DNA from: an uncultured Lachnospiraceae bacterium | Lineage (GTDB): Bacteria; Bacillota; Clostridia; Lachnospirales; Lachnospiraceae | Assembly (NCBI GenBank): GCA_949878435.1 | Contig: CATLAK010000005.1 | Span: 94,930 to 158,929, forward strand | Reading direction: 5' to 3' | Length of the DNA: 64,000 nt | Shown: piece by piece, positions 34,384 to 43,639 of the stretch | Position numbering within the stretch: position 1 is the stretch's first letter | Layout: every line of letters begins with the position of its first letter | Notes under the pieces: model-generated | The model's input: the letters and a program-made list of their open reading frames with translations, nothing else | Told to the model about the DNA's origin: nothing | The model's database searches: none | Position numbers and translations under genes: made by a program

Positions 34384-36697
34384 ACCACGTAATCTTAACT
34401 TTAAATAAATCCCCATCAATCTCCACCTTCATCTTACCTCCCTGAAGTTCAACAAAGCTGGTGGCAATGGCAAGCCCTAATCCGCTGCCTTCGGTATTCC
34501 TCGAGCTGTCACCACGCACGAACCGTTCTGTCAGGTTTTCTGCCGGTATATTCAGCTCCGATGCTGACATGTTCTTAAGTTCAATGAAAATGCCGTTTTC
34601 CGTCTTCTGAGCGTTGACATAGACTCTGGTGTTTGGCATCGCATATTTGATGATGTTCGTGTATAGATTCTCAAAAATCCGATATGTTTTCTGCGGATCG
34701 AGCAGCAGGATCACTTTCTCCTCCGGCACGCAAAATCGGAAAATCAGTCCTGCATCTTCAACCCGGTCCTCATATTCCAGATAGACTTGACGCATCAGAT
34801 GACAGATATCCACATCCACAGGATGAAAAGTGATGTTGCCGCTGCTTGCCTTGCTCACCTCAAATAAATCTTCAATCAGATGCTTTAGCCGCTCTGACTT
34901 CTTTTTAAGCACACCAAGATACTCTTCCCGCTGCCCCTGCGTAATGTTCTCTGATTCCAGCAATTCTATATAAGTCGTGATTGCCGTAAGGGGGGTTTTC
35001 AAATCATGGGACACATTGGTAAGAAGTTCTGTCTTCATTTTCTGACTTTTTACCTCTTCCTCCACCGCCGTCTTAAAGCCGTCCTGTATTTTAGAAAGTT
35101 CTTCCTTGTAAGATTCAAAGATTCCCCAGTCATCATCGAACTGTGTCTGCAGATTTCCCTCCGCGATAGATCTGGTCGCCTGGAAAAGTTTTTGATACTG
35201 CTCCTGTATCTTCTGCACATACTTTTTCAAGGCAAAATAAAGTACAATCGTGTAAAGTATCAGCGCCATCCATCCGAACATCCACATAAAACACGTCACC
35301 GCAAGGAATATAAAATTCCAAAAAACAAGTTTCCTGATGGTCTTTTCCGCGCTTGCCCCTAAGTCCACGTGGAGAATTTCTTCCTTAAACCGCTCTTTCC
35401 GATTCCTGCATCCGTCCATAAACCAGCGGGCAAGCTTCACAATGATACTCCGTTCCTTCAAGAATCCGCCCAATCCTAAGTCAAATAGTTCTCCTAAGGA
35501 TGTGGCAAAGTAATACCATGCGCCGAAATACAGCGCTAATACGGTTACATTGATCACACCTGTCAGCACTGGATAGACCCCATATGGCAAAAACTCCAGA
35601 TACTTGCCGTACATCTCATCAAAAATTCCATTATTGGTATACCCCACCAGCCTCACTATGACGTAACAAAAGCCAAAAAACATGCACATCATGGAAAACA
35701 GACTGACTTCAAGGTGGAGGGAAACCCCCTTTAACTTATGCAAGCAATATCTTTTTGACCGAGTTAATAGCAAAGCCGCAATAGCAAGCACGATTAAAAT
35801 ACAATTTAAAATATAAACCGTGCCCGCACGCTCATATGCACTCTCCAGTTCCCACTCATATCCTGCCATAACCCTATTTGCACTTCCGCCCACAGACAGG
35901 CACAGCGCATCCTTCTGCTCCTTGGTCAATGCATAGATGAAGGTCATATCTTTGGGTCTGTCTGTCACACGGAAGGACACCTGCGCCTTATCATCGTAGA
36001 AATTGAATGTGGTTTGATAATACAGTGCACCGCTCAAGAATCTGTTAAAATCACCCTTAAGCCATTCTCTTGCCATAAAGCTCTGGAGGCTCTTTAAAAG
36101 TTCATCCGGTCTTTCGTCCCGCACCGACACATCTGAAAGATTCCCTGCACTGTCATATGTCATCATGGCATAATACACATAAGGGGCGTCTTCTCCCCTA
36201 AATTTCTTATCCGTGTACAGCGCTTCAATGCTCCTGCCTGTGTTCTTCATGATTTCACCTGTGCTATGGTCAATCACGCAGTAATCCGCACTTTTGGCAA
36301 TTCCCTCCATAATTTTATCTTTCGTGCCATCCATATAGGCATCAAAATACTGCACCAGTTCTTCCTTCAGTTCTTTTGCCGTTTTGTCTATCTCAAATTC
36401 TTGGGCGGATTCCATCTCCTCCGGCAGCAATTCCCTTTCCTCTATCACCAGATACAATTCTGAATAAGGAATCTCCTCCTGCTGTGTCTTATCCAGCATA
36501 CTTTTGTATAGAATCAGATTGCTCTGATAAAACTGCTTTAAAAGCTGGTCGCTCCTTAACTCCCCTGTATAGTAATTCATCGCCTGCTTTTTCAGCACAG
36601 GATAAAATGACATGAATATTGCCACTGAAAGCGCTACCATGGCGCCTGCCATAAGGAAACTGAATTTTTTACTGCTTTTCGATTTTGTATCCAACAC
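34382..36697 (-). CDS. Multi-spanning sensor histidine kinase
   Basis: This 771-aa membrane kinase is paired with the response regulator encoded just upstream. It has an N-terminal helix (about 14-30), an extracellular domain of about 260 residues, then several further helices (about 290-480) unlike a simple two-helix sensor. A HAMP-like linker (QEQYQKLFQATRSIAEGNLQ) follows. The phosphoacceptor His is about residue 564 in SHDLKTPLTAITTYIELLE; the ATPase domain has the N-box ENLYTNIIKYA and the G-box EGSGLGLAIATSF. The start appears to be GTG at 36697, inside the regulator gene (29-nt overlap). The stimulus is unknown; a cell-envelope signal fits the operon context. Confidence 0.93.
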   Translation of the reverse strand: MLDTKSKSSKKFSFLMAGAMVALSVAIFMSFYPVLKKQAMNYYTGELRSDQLLKQFYQSNLILYKSMLDKTQQEEIPYSELYLVIEERELLPEEMESAQEFEIDKTAKELKEELVQYFDAYMDGTKDKIMEGIAKSADYCVIDHSTGEIMKNTGRSIEALYTDKKFRGEDAPYVYYAMMTYDSAGNLSDVSVRDERPDELLKSLQSFMAREWLKGDFNRFLSGALYYQTTFNFYDDKAQVSFRVTDRPKDMTFIYALTKEQKDALCLSVGGSANRVMAGYEWELESAYERAGTVYILNCILIVLAIAALLLTRSKRYCLHKLKGVSLHLEVSLFSMMCMFFGFCYVIVRLVGYTNNGIFDEMYGKYLEFLPYGVYPVLTGVINVTVLALYFGAWYYFATSLGELFDLGLGGFLKERSIIVKLARWFMDGCRNRKERFKEEILHVDLGASAEKTIRKLVFWNFIFLAVTCFMWMFGWMALILYTIVLYFALKKYVQKIQEQYQKLFQATRSIAEGNLQTQFDDDWGIFESYKEELSKIQDGFKTAVEEEVKSQKMKTELLTNVSHDLKTPLTAITTYIELLESENITQGQREEYLGVLKKKSERLKHLIEDLFEVSKASSGNITFHPVDVDICHLMRQVYLEYEDRVEDAGLIFRFCVPEEKVILLLDPQKTYRIFENLYTNIIKYAMPNTRVYVNAQKTENGIFIELKNMSASELNIPAENLTERFVRGDSSRNTEGSGLGLAIATSFVELQGGKMKVEIDGDLFKVKITW

Positions 36698-37376
36698 CCC
36701 ACACCACCTTTAAGTATTTTGGTTCCTTCGGATTGATTTCTATTTTTTCTCTTATTTTTCTCACATGTACCATAATGGTATCTGTATTGATTGCCTGCTC
36801 ATTCCAGACTCTCTCATAAATTTCCTCTGCACTGTACACCCTGCCCGGATTTTTCATCAACAGAAGAAGAATCTTGAACTCCAGCGGCGTCAGCTTCACC
36901 GGTTTTCCGTCCACGCTGCACTCCACCGTCTCCTCGTTCAGTTCCAGCCCGCCGATTACATAGACCTTGTCATCCTGCTTTTTGTCTCCCACTGCTTCCA
37001 GAAACTTTGCGTATCGGCGCAGATGGGAATTGACTCTGGCAAGCAGCTCCATGGTGGTAAAGGGCTTGGTCACATAATCGTCTGCCCCCATATTCAACCC
37101 CATGATTTTATCCACTTCCTCCGACTTTGCCGAGAGCATGATGACCGGGAACTCATAGCCTTGCTCCCTGACCTTCATCATCATGGTGATTCCGTCCATC
37201 CGGGGCATCATCACATCCACGATTGCCAAATGGATTTCCTCCTGTTTGATTTTTTCAAGTCCTTCTACACCGTCTGCTGCCTGATACACAATATATCCCT
37301 GGTTTTTTAAATAAATTTCAATTCCCTCTCTGATTTCTTTGTCGTCTTCCACAATTAAGATATGGTATGCTTCCAT
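36669..37376 (-). CDS. OmpR-family response regulator
   Basis: This 235-aa protein has a receiver domain (acidic pair EDDKE, phosphoacceptor Asp in LAIVDVMMPRMDGIT, switch residues in VIMLSAKS and the Lys of DDYVTKPF). A winged-helix DNA-binding domain covers about the last 100 residues (KLTPLEFKILLLLMKNPGRV, then INTDTIMVHVRKIREKI). It overlaps the kinase gene and lies 37 nt after the glycosyltransferase gene, so it likely belongs to the same operon and may control envelope lipid or sugar genes. The target regulon is unknown. Confidence 0.96.
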   Translation of the reverse strand: MEAYHILIVEDDKEIREGIEIYLKNQGYIVYQAADGVEGLEKIKQEEIHLAIVDVMMPRMDGITMMMKVREQGYEFPVIMLSAKSEEVDKIMGLNMGADDYVTKPFTTMELLARVNSHLRRYAKFLEAVGDKKQDDKVYVIGGLELNEETVECSVDGKPVKLTPLEFKILLLLMKNPGRVYSAEEIYERVWNEQAINTDTIMVHVRKIREKIEINPKEPKYLKVVWGVGYKIEKQ

Positions 37377-37413
37377 GGTGCTCCCCCTTCAGAATTTTAT
37401 CAATCAGTTTGTA

Positions 37414-38613
37414 TCATCCCAAGTATACCATATCTTTCTTTCTATTCCCATTTCCATGTTTTTGCTGCTGTTTTTCCTTTCTATTGTAAACCGCCTGTGC
37501 ATAGAAGAGCACTGCCTCCTTGGCAATCTGTACGCTGCTATAGCATCGGGCTGTCTCAAGCGCTCCTTGACGGAGCAGGTCAATTTCCTTTTTTTCAAAA
37601 ATATCTATCAGTTTACTGGCAAACTCCTTCTCTGACATATCCGTCATATATCCGTTTTCCCCGTTTAGGACCACATCCTGGGTTCCTGTGGCACGAAGAG
37701 CAAGAACCGGCGTGCCTGCTGCCATTGACTCGAGCAATACGATCCCCTGTGTCTCTGATAAAGAAGGAAACAAAAATAAATCTGATGCGTGGCAATAATT
37801 TTTAATCTCCTGATTTGGTATCTTCCCAGCAAAACACACTTCATCCCTGATTCCCAGTTTATCGGCTCTTTTCTCAAGTTCTGGCCGCTGCGGTCCCTCA
37901 CCAATTAAGACTAACCGGAAGTCACTTCCCCATGAATCTTTTAACATTTTCATGCTATTAAGCAAAAAAACCAAGTTTTTTTCCTTTGCAAGCCTTGCCA
38001 CTGTGCAGAACAAATACCTTTTTCCGCCTGCCAGCGTCTTGCGAAGGCACAATGCTTTCTCCTCTTCCGGCATAAAATTGTCCTTTGAAAGCCCTGTGGG
38101 AAGCACCCTGATATCCGCCTCTGGTTGTACTTTCTCCAGATATTTCTTCATAAGCGGCGTTGGTGCAATGACCATGTCACAGTGCTTTGTGTAGCTTCTG
38201 ATATATGCCGGCATCACTCCCTGCAGCTTTGAAAGCCCAATGTAATGCAGATATTGCTCATACCTGGTATGATAGGTAAATACCATAGGCACATGATACT
38301 TCCATGAAAGATATCTTGCCGTGTGTCCGATCATCATGGGATGGTGCACATGGATGATATCGAAATTTCCTTCCTTAAACTTACGCTCTATCTCAAAATC
38401 CAGACTATTGGGCACGGAAAATCCGCCTGTCACTCCGCGTATCAGAGCTTTATATCTTACCACATCCGCCTCTTCTTCCTGGTCGTCATAGCTGGGAGCA
38501 AAGACCACCACCTCATGCCCTAAACTTCTTAAACTGTCCGTCAGTCTTTCTATGGAGATCGGCACTCCTGCCACAAAGGGTTTATAATTATTTGTCATCA
38601 TTGCAATCTTCAT
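37414..38613 (-). CDS. Glycosyltransferase family 4, lipid glycosyltransferase-like
   Basis: This 399-aa GT-B enzyme resembles alpha-glucosyl-diacylglycerol synthases. It starts MKIAMMTNNYKPFVAGVPIS, has the acceptor motif VHHPMMIGHTARYL and FTYHTRYEQYLHY in the N-terminal domain, and in the C-terminal domain has LFLFPSLSETQGIVLLESMA, the retaining GT4 signature with E-x7-E nucleotide-sugar binding. It would transfer a hexose from a sugar nucleotide to a membrane lipid at the inner leaflet. The basic C-terminus (RKEKQQQKHGNGNRKKD) suits peripheral membrane binding. It is 13 nt from the DedA gene. The lipid acceptor is inferred. Confidence 0.88.
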   Translation of the reverse strand: MKIAMMTNNYKPFVAGVPISIERLTDSLRSLGHEVVVFAPSYDDQEEEADVVRYKALIRGVTGGFSVPNSLDFEIERKFKEGNFDIIHVHHPMMIGHTARYLSWKYHVPMVFTYHTRYEQYLHYIGLSKLQGVMPAYIRSYTKHCDMVIAPTPLMKKYLEKVQPEADIRVLPTGLSKDNFMPEEEKALCLRKTLAGGKRYLFCTVARLAKEKNLVFLLNSMKMLKDSWGSDFRLVLIGEGPQRPELEKRADKLGIRDEVCFAGKIPNQEIKNYCHASDLFLFPSLSETQGIVLLESMAAGTPVLALRATGTQDVVLNGENGYMTDMSEKEFASKLIDIFEKKEIDLLRQGALETARCYSSVQIAKEAVLFYAQAVYNRKEKQQQKHGNGNRKKDMVYLG

Positions 38614-38626
38614 CCTGCCGCCCTCC

Positions 38627-39136
38627 TTATGCCAGATAACTTAAAACCGCGTCGCCGAGATAATATCCCGCTCCCACAAAAAACAAATTCCAAACAAAAA
38701 TTCCAAGCGTGGAACTTATTGTATACTGCACCAGATTCATCTTTGAGACCCCTGCCGGTATGGAAACTAACGTCCTTACCATGGGAACCAGCTTACTTAT
38801 AAAAATGCCTACACTCCCTTTATCACGAATCCAGGCTAACTTCTTTTCTATTGCCGGTCTCTGCTTAGGAAATTTGTTCAGATATTTCTGTAAAAACAAC
38901 TCTCCGCCCTTATATCCTAAATAATACAAAATCATACTTCCCGTAAGACCTGCTGCCACCGTGATTGCAAGCGCCGGAAGAAACCTGATATTCCCCCTTG
39001 CCGCCCACAGTCCTGCAAGAGGCATGATGACTCCCGCCGGAAATCCCGGCAGATTCAAATACTCCAGAAGCACAATCACAAAAATGGCAATACCGCCATA
39101 CCTCGCAAAATACTGCATAATCAATTCCATCGTCAT
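38627..39136 (-). CDS. DedA family membrane protein
   Basis: This protein of about 169 aa has the SNARE-associated (DedA/VTT) fold linked to transport of lipids such as undecaprenyl phosphate across the membrane. Motifs are LPGFPAGVIMPLAGLWAARG, the re-entrant helix region GSMILYYLGYKGGELF, and ISKLVPMVRTLVSIPAGVSK, which carries the conserved R and P residues. The ATG at 39136 has AGGAAGG upstream; an in-frame GTG at 39145 is too close to that site. It starts the operon with the glycosyltransferase and two-component system, consistent with envelope lipid metabolism. Confidence 0.9.
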   Translation of the reverse strand: MTMELIMQYFARYGGIAIFVIVLLEYLNLPGFPAGVIMPLAGLWAARGNIRFLPALAITVAAGLTGSMILYYLGYKGGELFLQKYLNKFPKQRPAIEKKLAWIRDKGSVGIFISKLVPMVRTLVSIPAGVSKMNLVQYTISSTLGIFVWNLFFVGAGYYLGDAVLSYLA

Positions 39137-39430
39137 ATTCCGCACATCCTTCCTGATTTAAATTACAGTTCAGCCTGGCTGGCTCCCCGTCTGCCATATA
39201 TAACGGATTACAAAAAGAGAATACCTCAAAAACCTAAACAAACGCCGCCTATATTTCTTAAGAACTTCTAAATATTCCATAATTAGTTTTTTAAAATATA
39301 TTTAGTTTTTAAAACTATATTTCATATTGATAAATTCTACCAGAAGTGGTAATGTATTGTTGAAAATAAGAATTTTAATTTGAGCAATTTACTTCACGAA
39401 GAAATATAGCGGAAGGATGTTACAGAATAT

Positions 39431-40330
39431 ATGGACAAGAAATTTCATATCATCACCGACGGCTCCTGCGATCTGCCGCCCCAATTGACAAAAGAAAAAG
39501 ACGTAACGGTCGTACCCTTTTACGTCTCTTTTGATGACGAACATTATCAGAAGGAGATAGAAGAAATCGGAATCCGCGATTTTTATCAGAGAATGGTGGA
39601 TGAATCTAAAGTATATCCTAAGTCCTCCATGCCCTCCGTTCAGGATTATGCGGACGCTTTTCTTCCCTTTGTCAAACAGAATATACCTATCATCTGTATC
39701 TGCATCACCACCAAATTCAGCGGTTCCATGCAGTCCGCCGTCAACGCCAAAAATATGATGTCAGAAACTTACCCTGACGCACAGATTACGGTAATCGACG
39801 CCACAGTCAATACCGTGCTGCAGGGTCTTTATGTATTAGAAGCAGTGCGCATGCAGGAAAGCGGCGCAGAATACCAAGAGACCATCGACCGGATGGAAGA
39901 GATCAAGTCCACGGGACGCATCTTCTTTACCGTAGGAAACATGGAATATCTACAGCACGGCGGCAGAATCGGCAAGGTAGCAGGAATTGCCGGAAGCGTC
40001 TTAGGCATCCGCCCAATCATCACCTTAAAGCAGGGCGAAATATTCCCCTCCGGCATTGCCAGAAGCCGTAAAAAATCCATGGAAAAGACCATCGACCTGA
40101 TTTTAAACTATCTTAACGAGCAGGGTGAATCCATTGACCATTTCAGCATCGCCGTAGGTTTTGGCTATGACTACGAAGAAGCCATATCCTACCGCGACAT
40201 GGTACTTAAAGTACTGGGAGAAAACTATGGTCTGCAAGAGCTTCCCATCTATCAGATTGGAGCTACCATCGGCGTGCACACAGGACCTTATCCGTTAGGA
40301 CTCGGCATCATCAAAAAGTCTGTGTTATAG
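39431..40330 (+). CDS. DegV family fatty-acid-binding protein
   Basis: This 299-aa protein matches DegV/FakB, which binds a fatty acid for phosphorylation by FakA. The N-terminus HIITDGSCDLPPQLTKEKDV is the DegV signature. FSGSMQSAVNAKNM contains the Thr/Ser-rich lipid-carboxylate site, followed by IDATVNTVLQGLYVLEAV and GRIFFTVGNMEYLQHGGRIG. C-terminal IGATIGVHTGPYPLG is also conserved. No fakA is in the window; several DegV paralogues per genome are normal. The 285-bp region upstream contains AT-rich dyads but no firm promoter. Confidence 0.94.
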   Translation: MDKKFHIITDGSCDLPPQLTKEKDVTVVPFYVSFDDEHYQKEIEEIGIRDFYQRMVDESKVYPKSSMPSVQDYADAFLPFVKQNIPIICICITTKFSGSMQSAVNAKNMMSETYPDAQITVIDATVNTVLQGLYVLEAVRMQESGAEYQETIDRMEEIKSTGRIFFTVGNMEYLQHGGRIGKVAGIAGSVLGIRPIITLKQGEIFPSGIARSRKKSMEKTIDLILNYLNEQGESIDHFSIAVGFGYDYEEAISYRDMVLKVLGENYGLQELPIYQIGATIGVHTGPYPLGLGIIKKSVL

Positions 40331-40693
40331 AATTGCCGTCCCTATTTTTTTATCCAGCCTCCACGAAGGCGCCGCTCCATCATCTCCCCAATATTCGTCA
40401 AGGGAACTGATTTTCTTCCCTTCTATTTTCATAAATGAGACCACATGAAAGGACATCGTTTTATCCCGTGCATACACATGAACTACCACGGTCCACAAAT
40501 TTCCCGCTTTTTCTATCCTTTCAATCTTTCCATCCCATTCGCCCGGATATTCACAGTTTGCCCTTATATATTCTTCAACATTAAAATGCTCATTCGTGCA
40601 ATGCCAGTTCACATACGCATCTTTACAAAAATATTCCCGCAGCCTTCCTGCATCCTGCCTAAGAACTGCATCCCAGAAACCATATAGATCCAT
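40325..40693 (-). CDS. NTF2/SnoaL-like fold protein
   Basis: This small protein of about 122 aa has a cone-shaped alpha/beta NTF2-like fold: helix LYGFWDAVLRQDAGRLREYF, then NEHFNVEEYIRANCEYPGEW and strands WTVVVHVYARDKTMSFHVVS and MKIEGKKISSLDEYWGDDG. The pattern is common in clostridial proteins of unknown function with nuclear transport factor 2 annotation. The ATG at 40693 was chosen because an earlier ATG lies inside the ribosome site (GAGGGGGAG). Its 3' end overlaps the convergent DegV gene by 6 nt. It follows the flavin reductase-like gene by 22 nt. Confidence 0.8.
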   Translation of the reverse strand: MDLYGFWDAVLRQDAGRLREYFCKDAYVNWHCTNEHFNVEEYIRANCEYPGEWDGKIERIEKAGNLWTVVVHVYARDKTMSFHVVSFMKIEGKKISSLDEYWGDDGAAPSWRLDKKIGTAIL

Positions 40694-40715
40694 CTGACTC
40701 CCCCTCATTTTCCAA

Positions 40716-41333
40716 CTATCGAATAAAATTCATCCGTGAAAACGGCTCCTTCACCGGCACGCCATACTTCTCTTTCCCAAGCGCAATACTCTTCATCAAA
40801 AATACCATATTCTGTGCAAGCGTACGCATCATCTGCAGACCTTCCACATCCTGACCAGCTTCACCGGGCGCAGCGCCGTGAATTCCGTTCCAATATTGAC
40901 CGGAGGCTATAGGCATCCCGCAAATCCCAAAAAATTTATTCAATTCATCATAAGTTGCCGTAAGCCCGCCCCGTCTTGCTGCTGCGACGGCTGCCCCCAC
41001 CTTCATCGTCTTGTCAAAATGTGTACTATAAAAAAGTCTGGTCAAAAAGGCGACAAGCGTAGCGTTTGCAGAAGCATAATACACCGGACTGCCAACCACA
41101 AGCCCGTCGCACACCTCAAATTTCTCTGCCGCCTCATTCACAGCATCCTCAAAGACACATCTCCCTTTCTGACCACACTGCCCACAGCTGATACATCCAC
41201 GGATATCCTTATTCCCAATATGTAAAACTTCCGTTTCTATCCCTTCCTTTGCAAAAACCTTTTCCATCTCATGCAATGCAACATAAGTATTCCCATTTGC
41301 CCTGGGACTTCCATTAATCATCAACACCTTCAT
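40716..41333 (-). CDS. Flavodoxin-fold NAD(P)H-dependent FMN reductase
   Basis: This oxidoreductase of about 205 aa starts with MKVLMINGSPRANGNTYVAL, where SPRANGNT binds the FMN phosphate. A C-x2-C-x2-C-like cluster (RGCISCGQCGQKGRCVFED) follows, typical of the iron-sulfur-flavoprotein/NADPH-FMN reductase family of anaerobes. VGSPVYYASANATLVAFLTRLF forms the isoalloxazine site. The ATG at 41333 lies 8 nt from AAGGAGG. It is divergent from the WYL regulator at 41510, separated by about 175 bp, so that regulator may control it. Confidence 0.9.
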   Translation of the reverse strand: MKVLMINGSPRANGNTYVALHEMEKVFAKEGIETEVLHIGNKDIRGCISCGQCGQKGRCVFEDAVNEAAEKFEVCDGLVVGSPVYYASANATLVAFLTRLFYSTHFDKTMKVGAAVAAARRGGLTATYDELNKFFGICGMPIASGQYWNGIHGAAPGEAGQDVEGLQMMRTLAQNMVFLMKSIALGKEKYGVPVKEPFSRMNFIR

Positions 41334-41509
41334 ACCCATTTCCTCCTTGCTGAACTTTTTTTGTATAACATAATTTATCAGAAATTATTTTGTGCGTCAA
41401 ACCCAGAAGTTCATCCATACAAAATAAACAATTTTCCTGCTATAATGGAAACAAGACACACTGATGTCATGTTCCTTGTGCTAATCTTATGAAAAAAGAG
41501 GTTGCAGCT

Positions 41510-42418
41510 ATGAAAATAGACAGATTGATTGGAATCTTATCCATCCTCCTGCAAAAGGATGTGGTCACTGCCCCTTATCTGGCGGAACGGTTTGAAGTTT
41601 CCCGCCGGACCATCAACCGGGATATTGATGACCTGTGCCAGGCAGGAATCCCCATTATGACGCGTCAGGGGATGAACGGCGGCATTTCCATTATGAAAGA
41701 TTACAAAATGGAACGCACCCTGCTCACCAATGCAGAAATGCAGGATATCCTGGCTGGGCTTCGGAGCTTGGACAGTATCAACGGCACAAACCGCTACGGA
41801 CAGCTTATGGAAAAGCTCTCTGTCGGCTCATCAGACTTCATGACCGGCAATCAATCTGTGCTGATCGATCTGTCCTCCTGGTACAAAGACTCACTGGCAC
41901 CCAAAATTGAATTGATCCGGAACGCCATCGACAGCTGCTTAGAATTATCCTTCCGCTATTACTCTCCCCAAGGAGAATCCCAAAGAACCGCCCAGCCTTA
42001 CTATCTGATCTTCCGCTGGTCCAGCTGGTACCTATGGGGATTTTGCAACAGCCGCAAGGATTTCCGCCTGTTCAAATTAAATCGCATGGACAAGCTCCAA
42101 TTATCAGACCAGCACTTTATCAAAAATCCATCCGCCCTGCCAGATTTAAAAAATGAGCAGATTTTTCCCGGCGGCATTCAGGTGAAAGCTTTGTTCAATC
42201 CCGAATGCAAGTGGCGTCTGGTGGAGGAATTTGGGACGGAATGCTTTGAAGAACAAAAAGACGGAAGACTGCTGTTTCATGCAGACTATACCAATAAAGA
42301 AAGTCTGATCACATGGCTCTTATCCTTCCGCGATCAGGCGGAACTTTTAGAGCCGGAAGACATACGCAAAGAGCTTTGCCTTGCTCTATGCAAGACCCTG
42401 AAACGCTACCAGCCTTAA
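41510..42418 (+). CDS. WYL-domain (YafY-type) transcriptional regulator
   Basis: This 302-aa protein has an N-terminal helix-turn-helix (LAERFEVSRRTINRDIDDLC, wing GIPIMTRQGMNGGISI) followed by a WYL domain (LSFRYYSPQGESQRTAQPYY and IFRWSSWYLWGFCNSRKDFR). A C-terminal WCX-like part completes the DeoR-like YafY architecture. The WYL domain is known to bind nucleic acids or small ligands. It is the first gene of a plus-strand group with MmcQ and GyrI-like proteins and is divergent from a flavin reductase. The ATG at 41510 fits the family start; an ATG at 41489 is also in frame. Confidence 0.93.
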   Translation: MKIDRLIGILSILLQKDVVTAPYLAERFEVSRRTINRDIDDLCQAGIPIMTRQGMNGGISIMKDYKMERTLLTNAEMQDILAGLRSLDSINGTNRYGQLMEKLSVGSSDFMTGNQSVLIDLSSWYKDSLAPKIELIRNAIDSCLELSFRYYSPQGESQRTAQPYYLIFRWSSWYLWGFCNSRKDFRLFKLNRMDKLQLSDQHFIKNPSALPDLKNEQIFPGGIQVKALFNPECKWRLVEEFGTECFEEQKDGRLLFHADYTNKESLITWLLSFRDQAELLEPEDIRKELCLALCKTLKRYQP

Positions 42419-42479
42419 GCAAATAATCGCATGCGGCAGAATTGATTCTTTAAAAAATATGAGAAAGGAAGTACTGAAC

Positions 42480-42866
42480 ATGAAATATCCCTGGATTGAT
42501 GAATACCTGCTCTCCATGCCGAGCGTAACAAAAGACCTGCAATCTGACTGGAACTGGATCCGCTACAAAATCGGCGGAAAAATGTTTGCCGCCGTCTGTC
42601 TTAACGACAAAGACGAACCTTATTATATCACATTAAAGCTAGAACCCTCCGAAGGAAATTTTTTGAGAACCCAATACCCGGATATCCTTCCGGGCTTCTA
42701 CATGAACAAAATACACTGGAACTCCGTAAAACCGGACGGGGAAGTGCCGGATGAACTTCTAAAAGATATGCTGGAACGCTCTTATAAACTGGTATTAGGC
42801 GGTTTCAGCAAGAAAAAGCAGCGTGAACTTCTTGGACTGACGCAATTACAAAACCCAGCCAATTAA
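42480..42866 (+). CDS. MmcQ/YjbR family protein
   Basis: This 128-aa protein has the CyaY-like double-wing fold of MmcQ/YjbR. Motifs are YLLSMPSVTKDLQSDWNWIR, MFAAVCLNDKDEPYYITLKL, FYMNKIHWNSVKPDGEVPDE and LLKDMLERSYKLVLGGFSKK. Family members bind DNA and are often fused or linked to transcription regulators. Here it sits between a WYL regulator and a GyrI-like protein. The ATG at 42480 follows AAGGAAG by 8 nt. Confidence 0.92.
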   Translation: MKYPWIDEYLLSMPSVTKDLQSDWNWIRYKIGGKMFAAVCLNDKDEPYYITLKLEPSEGNFLRTQYPDILPGFYMNKIHWNSVKPDGEVPDELLKDMLERSYKLVLGGFSKKKQRELLGLTQLQNPAN

Positions 42867-42888
42867 ATTTTGAATGGAGGAAAATCAC

Positions 42889-43515
42889 ATGGCTTTTGAT
42901 TATAAGAAAGAATACAAAGAATTTTACCTGCCGCCTAAAAAACCCTGTATCGTAGATATACCGGCAATGAATTATGTCGCTGTCAGAGGACACGGCGACC
43001 CAAACGATCCTGACGGCGCATACAAAGCGTCCATCGAATTGTTATATGGAATCGCCTTTACCATCAAAATGAGTTACAAAGGCAGCCACAAAATAGACGG
43101 CTATTTTTCCTATGTTGTCCCGCCCCTGGAAGGACTATGGCACCAGGAAGGCAGCGATACCATCGATTACGCACACAAAGAAAACTATGACTGGATCTCC
43201 ATGATACGCCTGCCTGAATTTGTGACAAAAGAAGAATTCGACTGGGCAGTGCGCGAAGCTTCCCAAAAGAAGCAAAACGATTTTTCCAAAGCGGAGTTCT
43301 TTTCCTGCCATGAAGGACGCTGTGTCCATTGCATGCACATCGGCAGCTATGATAATGAACCTGCCACCATCAAACTAATGGATGAATATGCATCTGCAAA
43401 CGGCTATTCCCCCGATTTTTCAGCCACACGTTTCCACCACGAGATCTACTTAAGCGACCCCCGCCGAACCGCACCTTCAAAACTACGCACAGTAATCCGC
43501 CACCCCATAAAGTAG
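42889..43515 (+). CDS. GyrI-like small-molecule-binding domain protein
   Basis: This protein of about 208 aa belongs to the GyrI-like (SHS2/AraC effector) family. It shows MNYVAVRGHGDPNDPDGAYK, a central YFSYVVPPLEGLWHQ and the C-terminal FHHEIYLSDPRRTAPSKLRT, all typical of free-standing GyrI-like hydrolase or ligand-binding proteins. No DNA-binding domain is attached. Such proteins can bind or hydrolyse electrophilic or cyclopropane-bearing toxins. The ATG at 42889 has TGGAGG at 8 nt. It is the last gene of the WYL-MmcQ-GyrI group, 22 nt after MmcQ. Confidence 0.88.
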   Translation: MAFDYKKEYKEFYLPPKKPCIVDIPAMNYVAVRGHGDPNDPDGAYKASIELLYGIAFTIKMSYKGSHKIDGYFSYVVPPLEGLWHQEGSDTIDYAHKENYDWISMIRLPEFVTKEEFDWAVREASQKKQNDFSKAEFFSCHEGRCVHCMHIGSYDNEPATIKLMDEYASANGYSPDFSATRFHHEIYLSDPRRTAPSKLRTVIRHPIK

Positions 43516-43639
43516 TCAACTCAGGCGGCATAATCCGGAATAGACGGAAATTTACAAAAATTTCTTTTTGCCGCTGACTAACACAACTGGTTTTGCTATT
43601 TGATGCTTTGAGGTTCGTTTGCATTCTTTTTCTTCTGAA

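Noticed and set aside
39146..39430. Riboswitch or strong promoter upstream of the DegV gene
   Set aside because: AT-rich dyads such as TAGTTTTTAAAACTA and ACCAGAAGTGGT are present, but nothing matches a known class and the best -35/-10 pair is weak.
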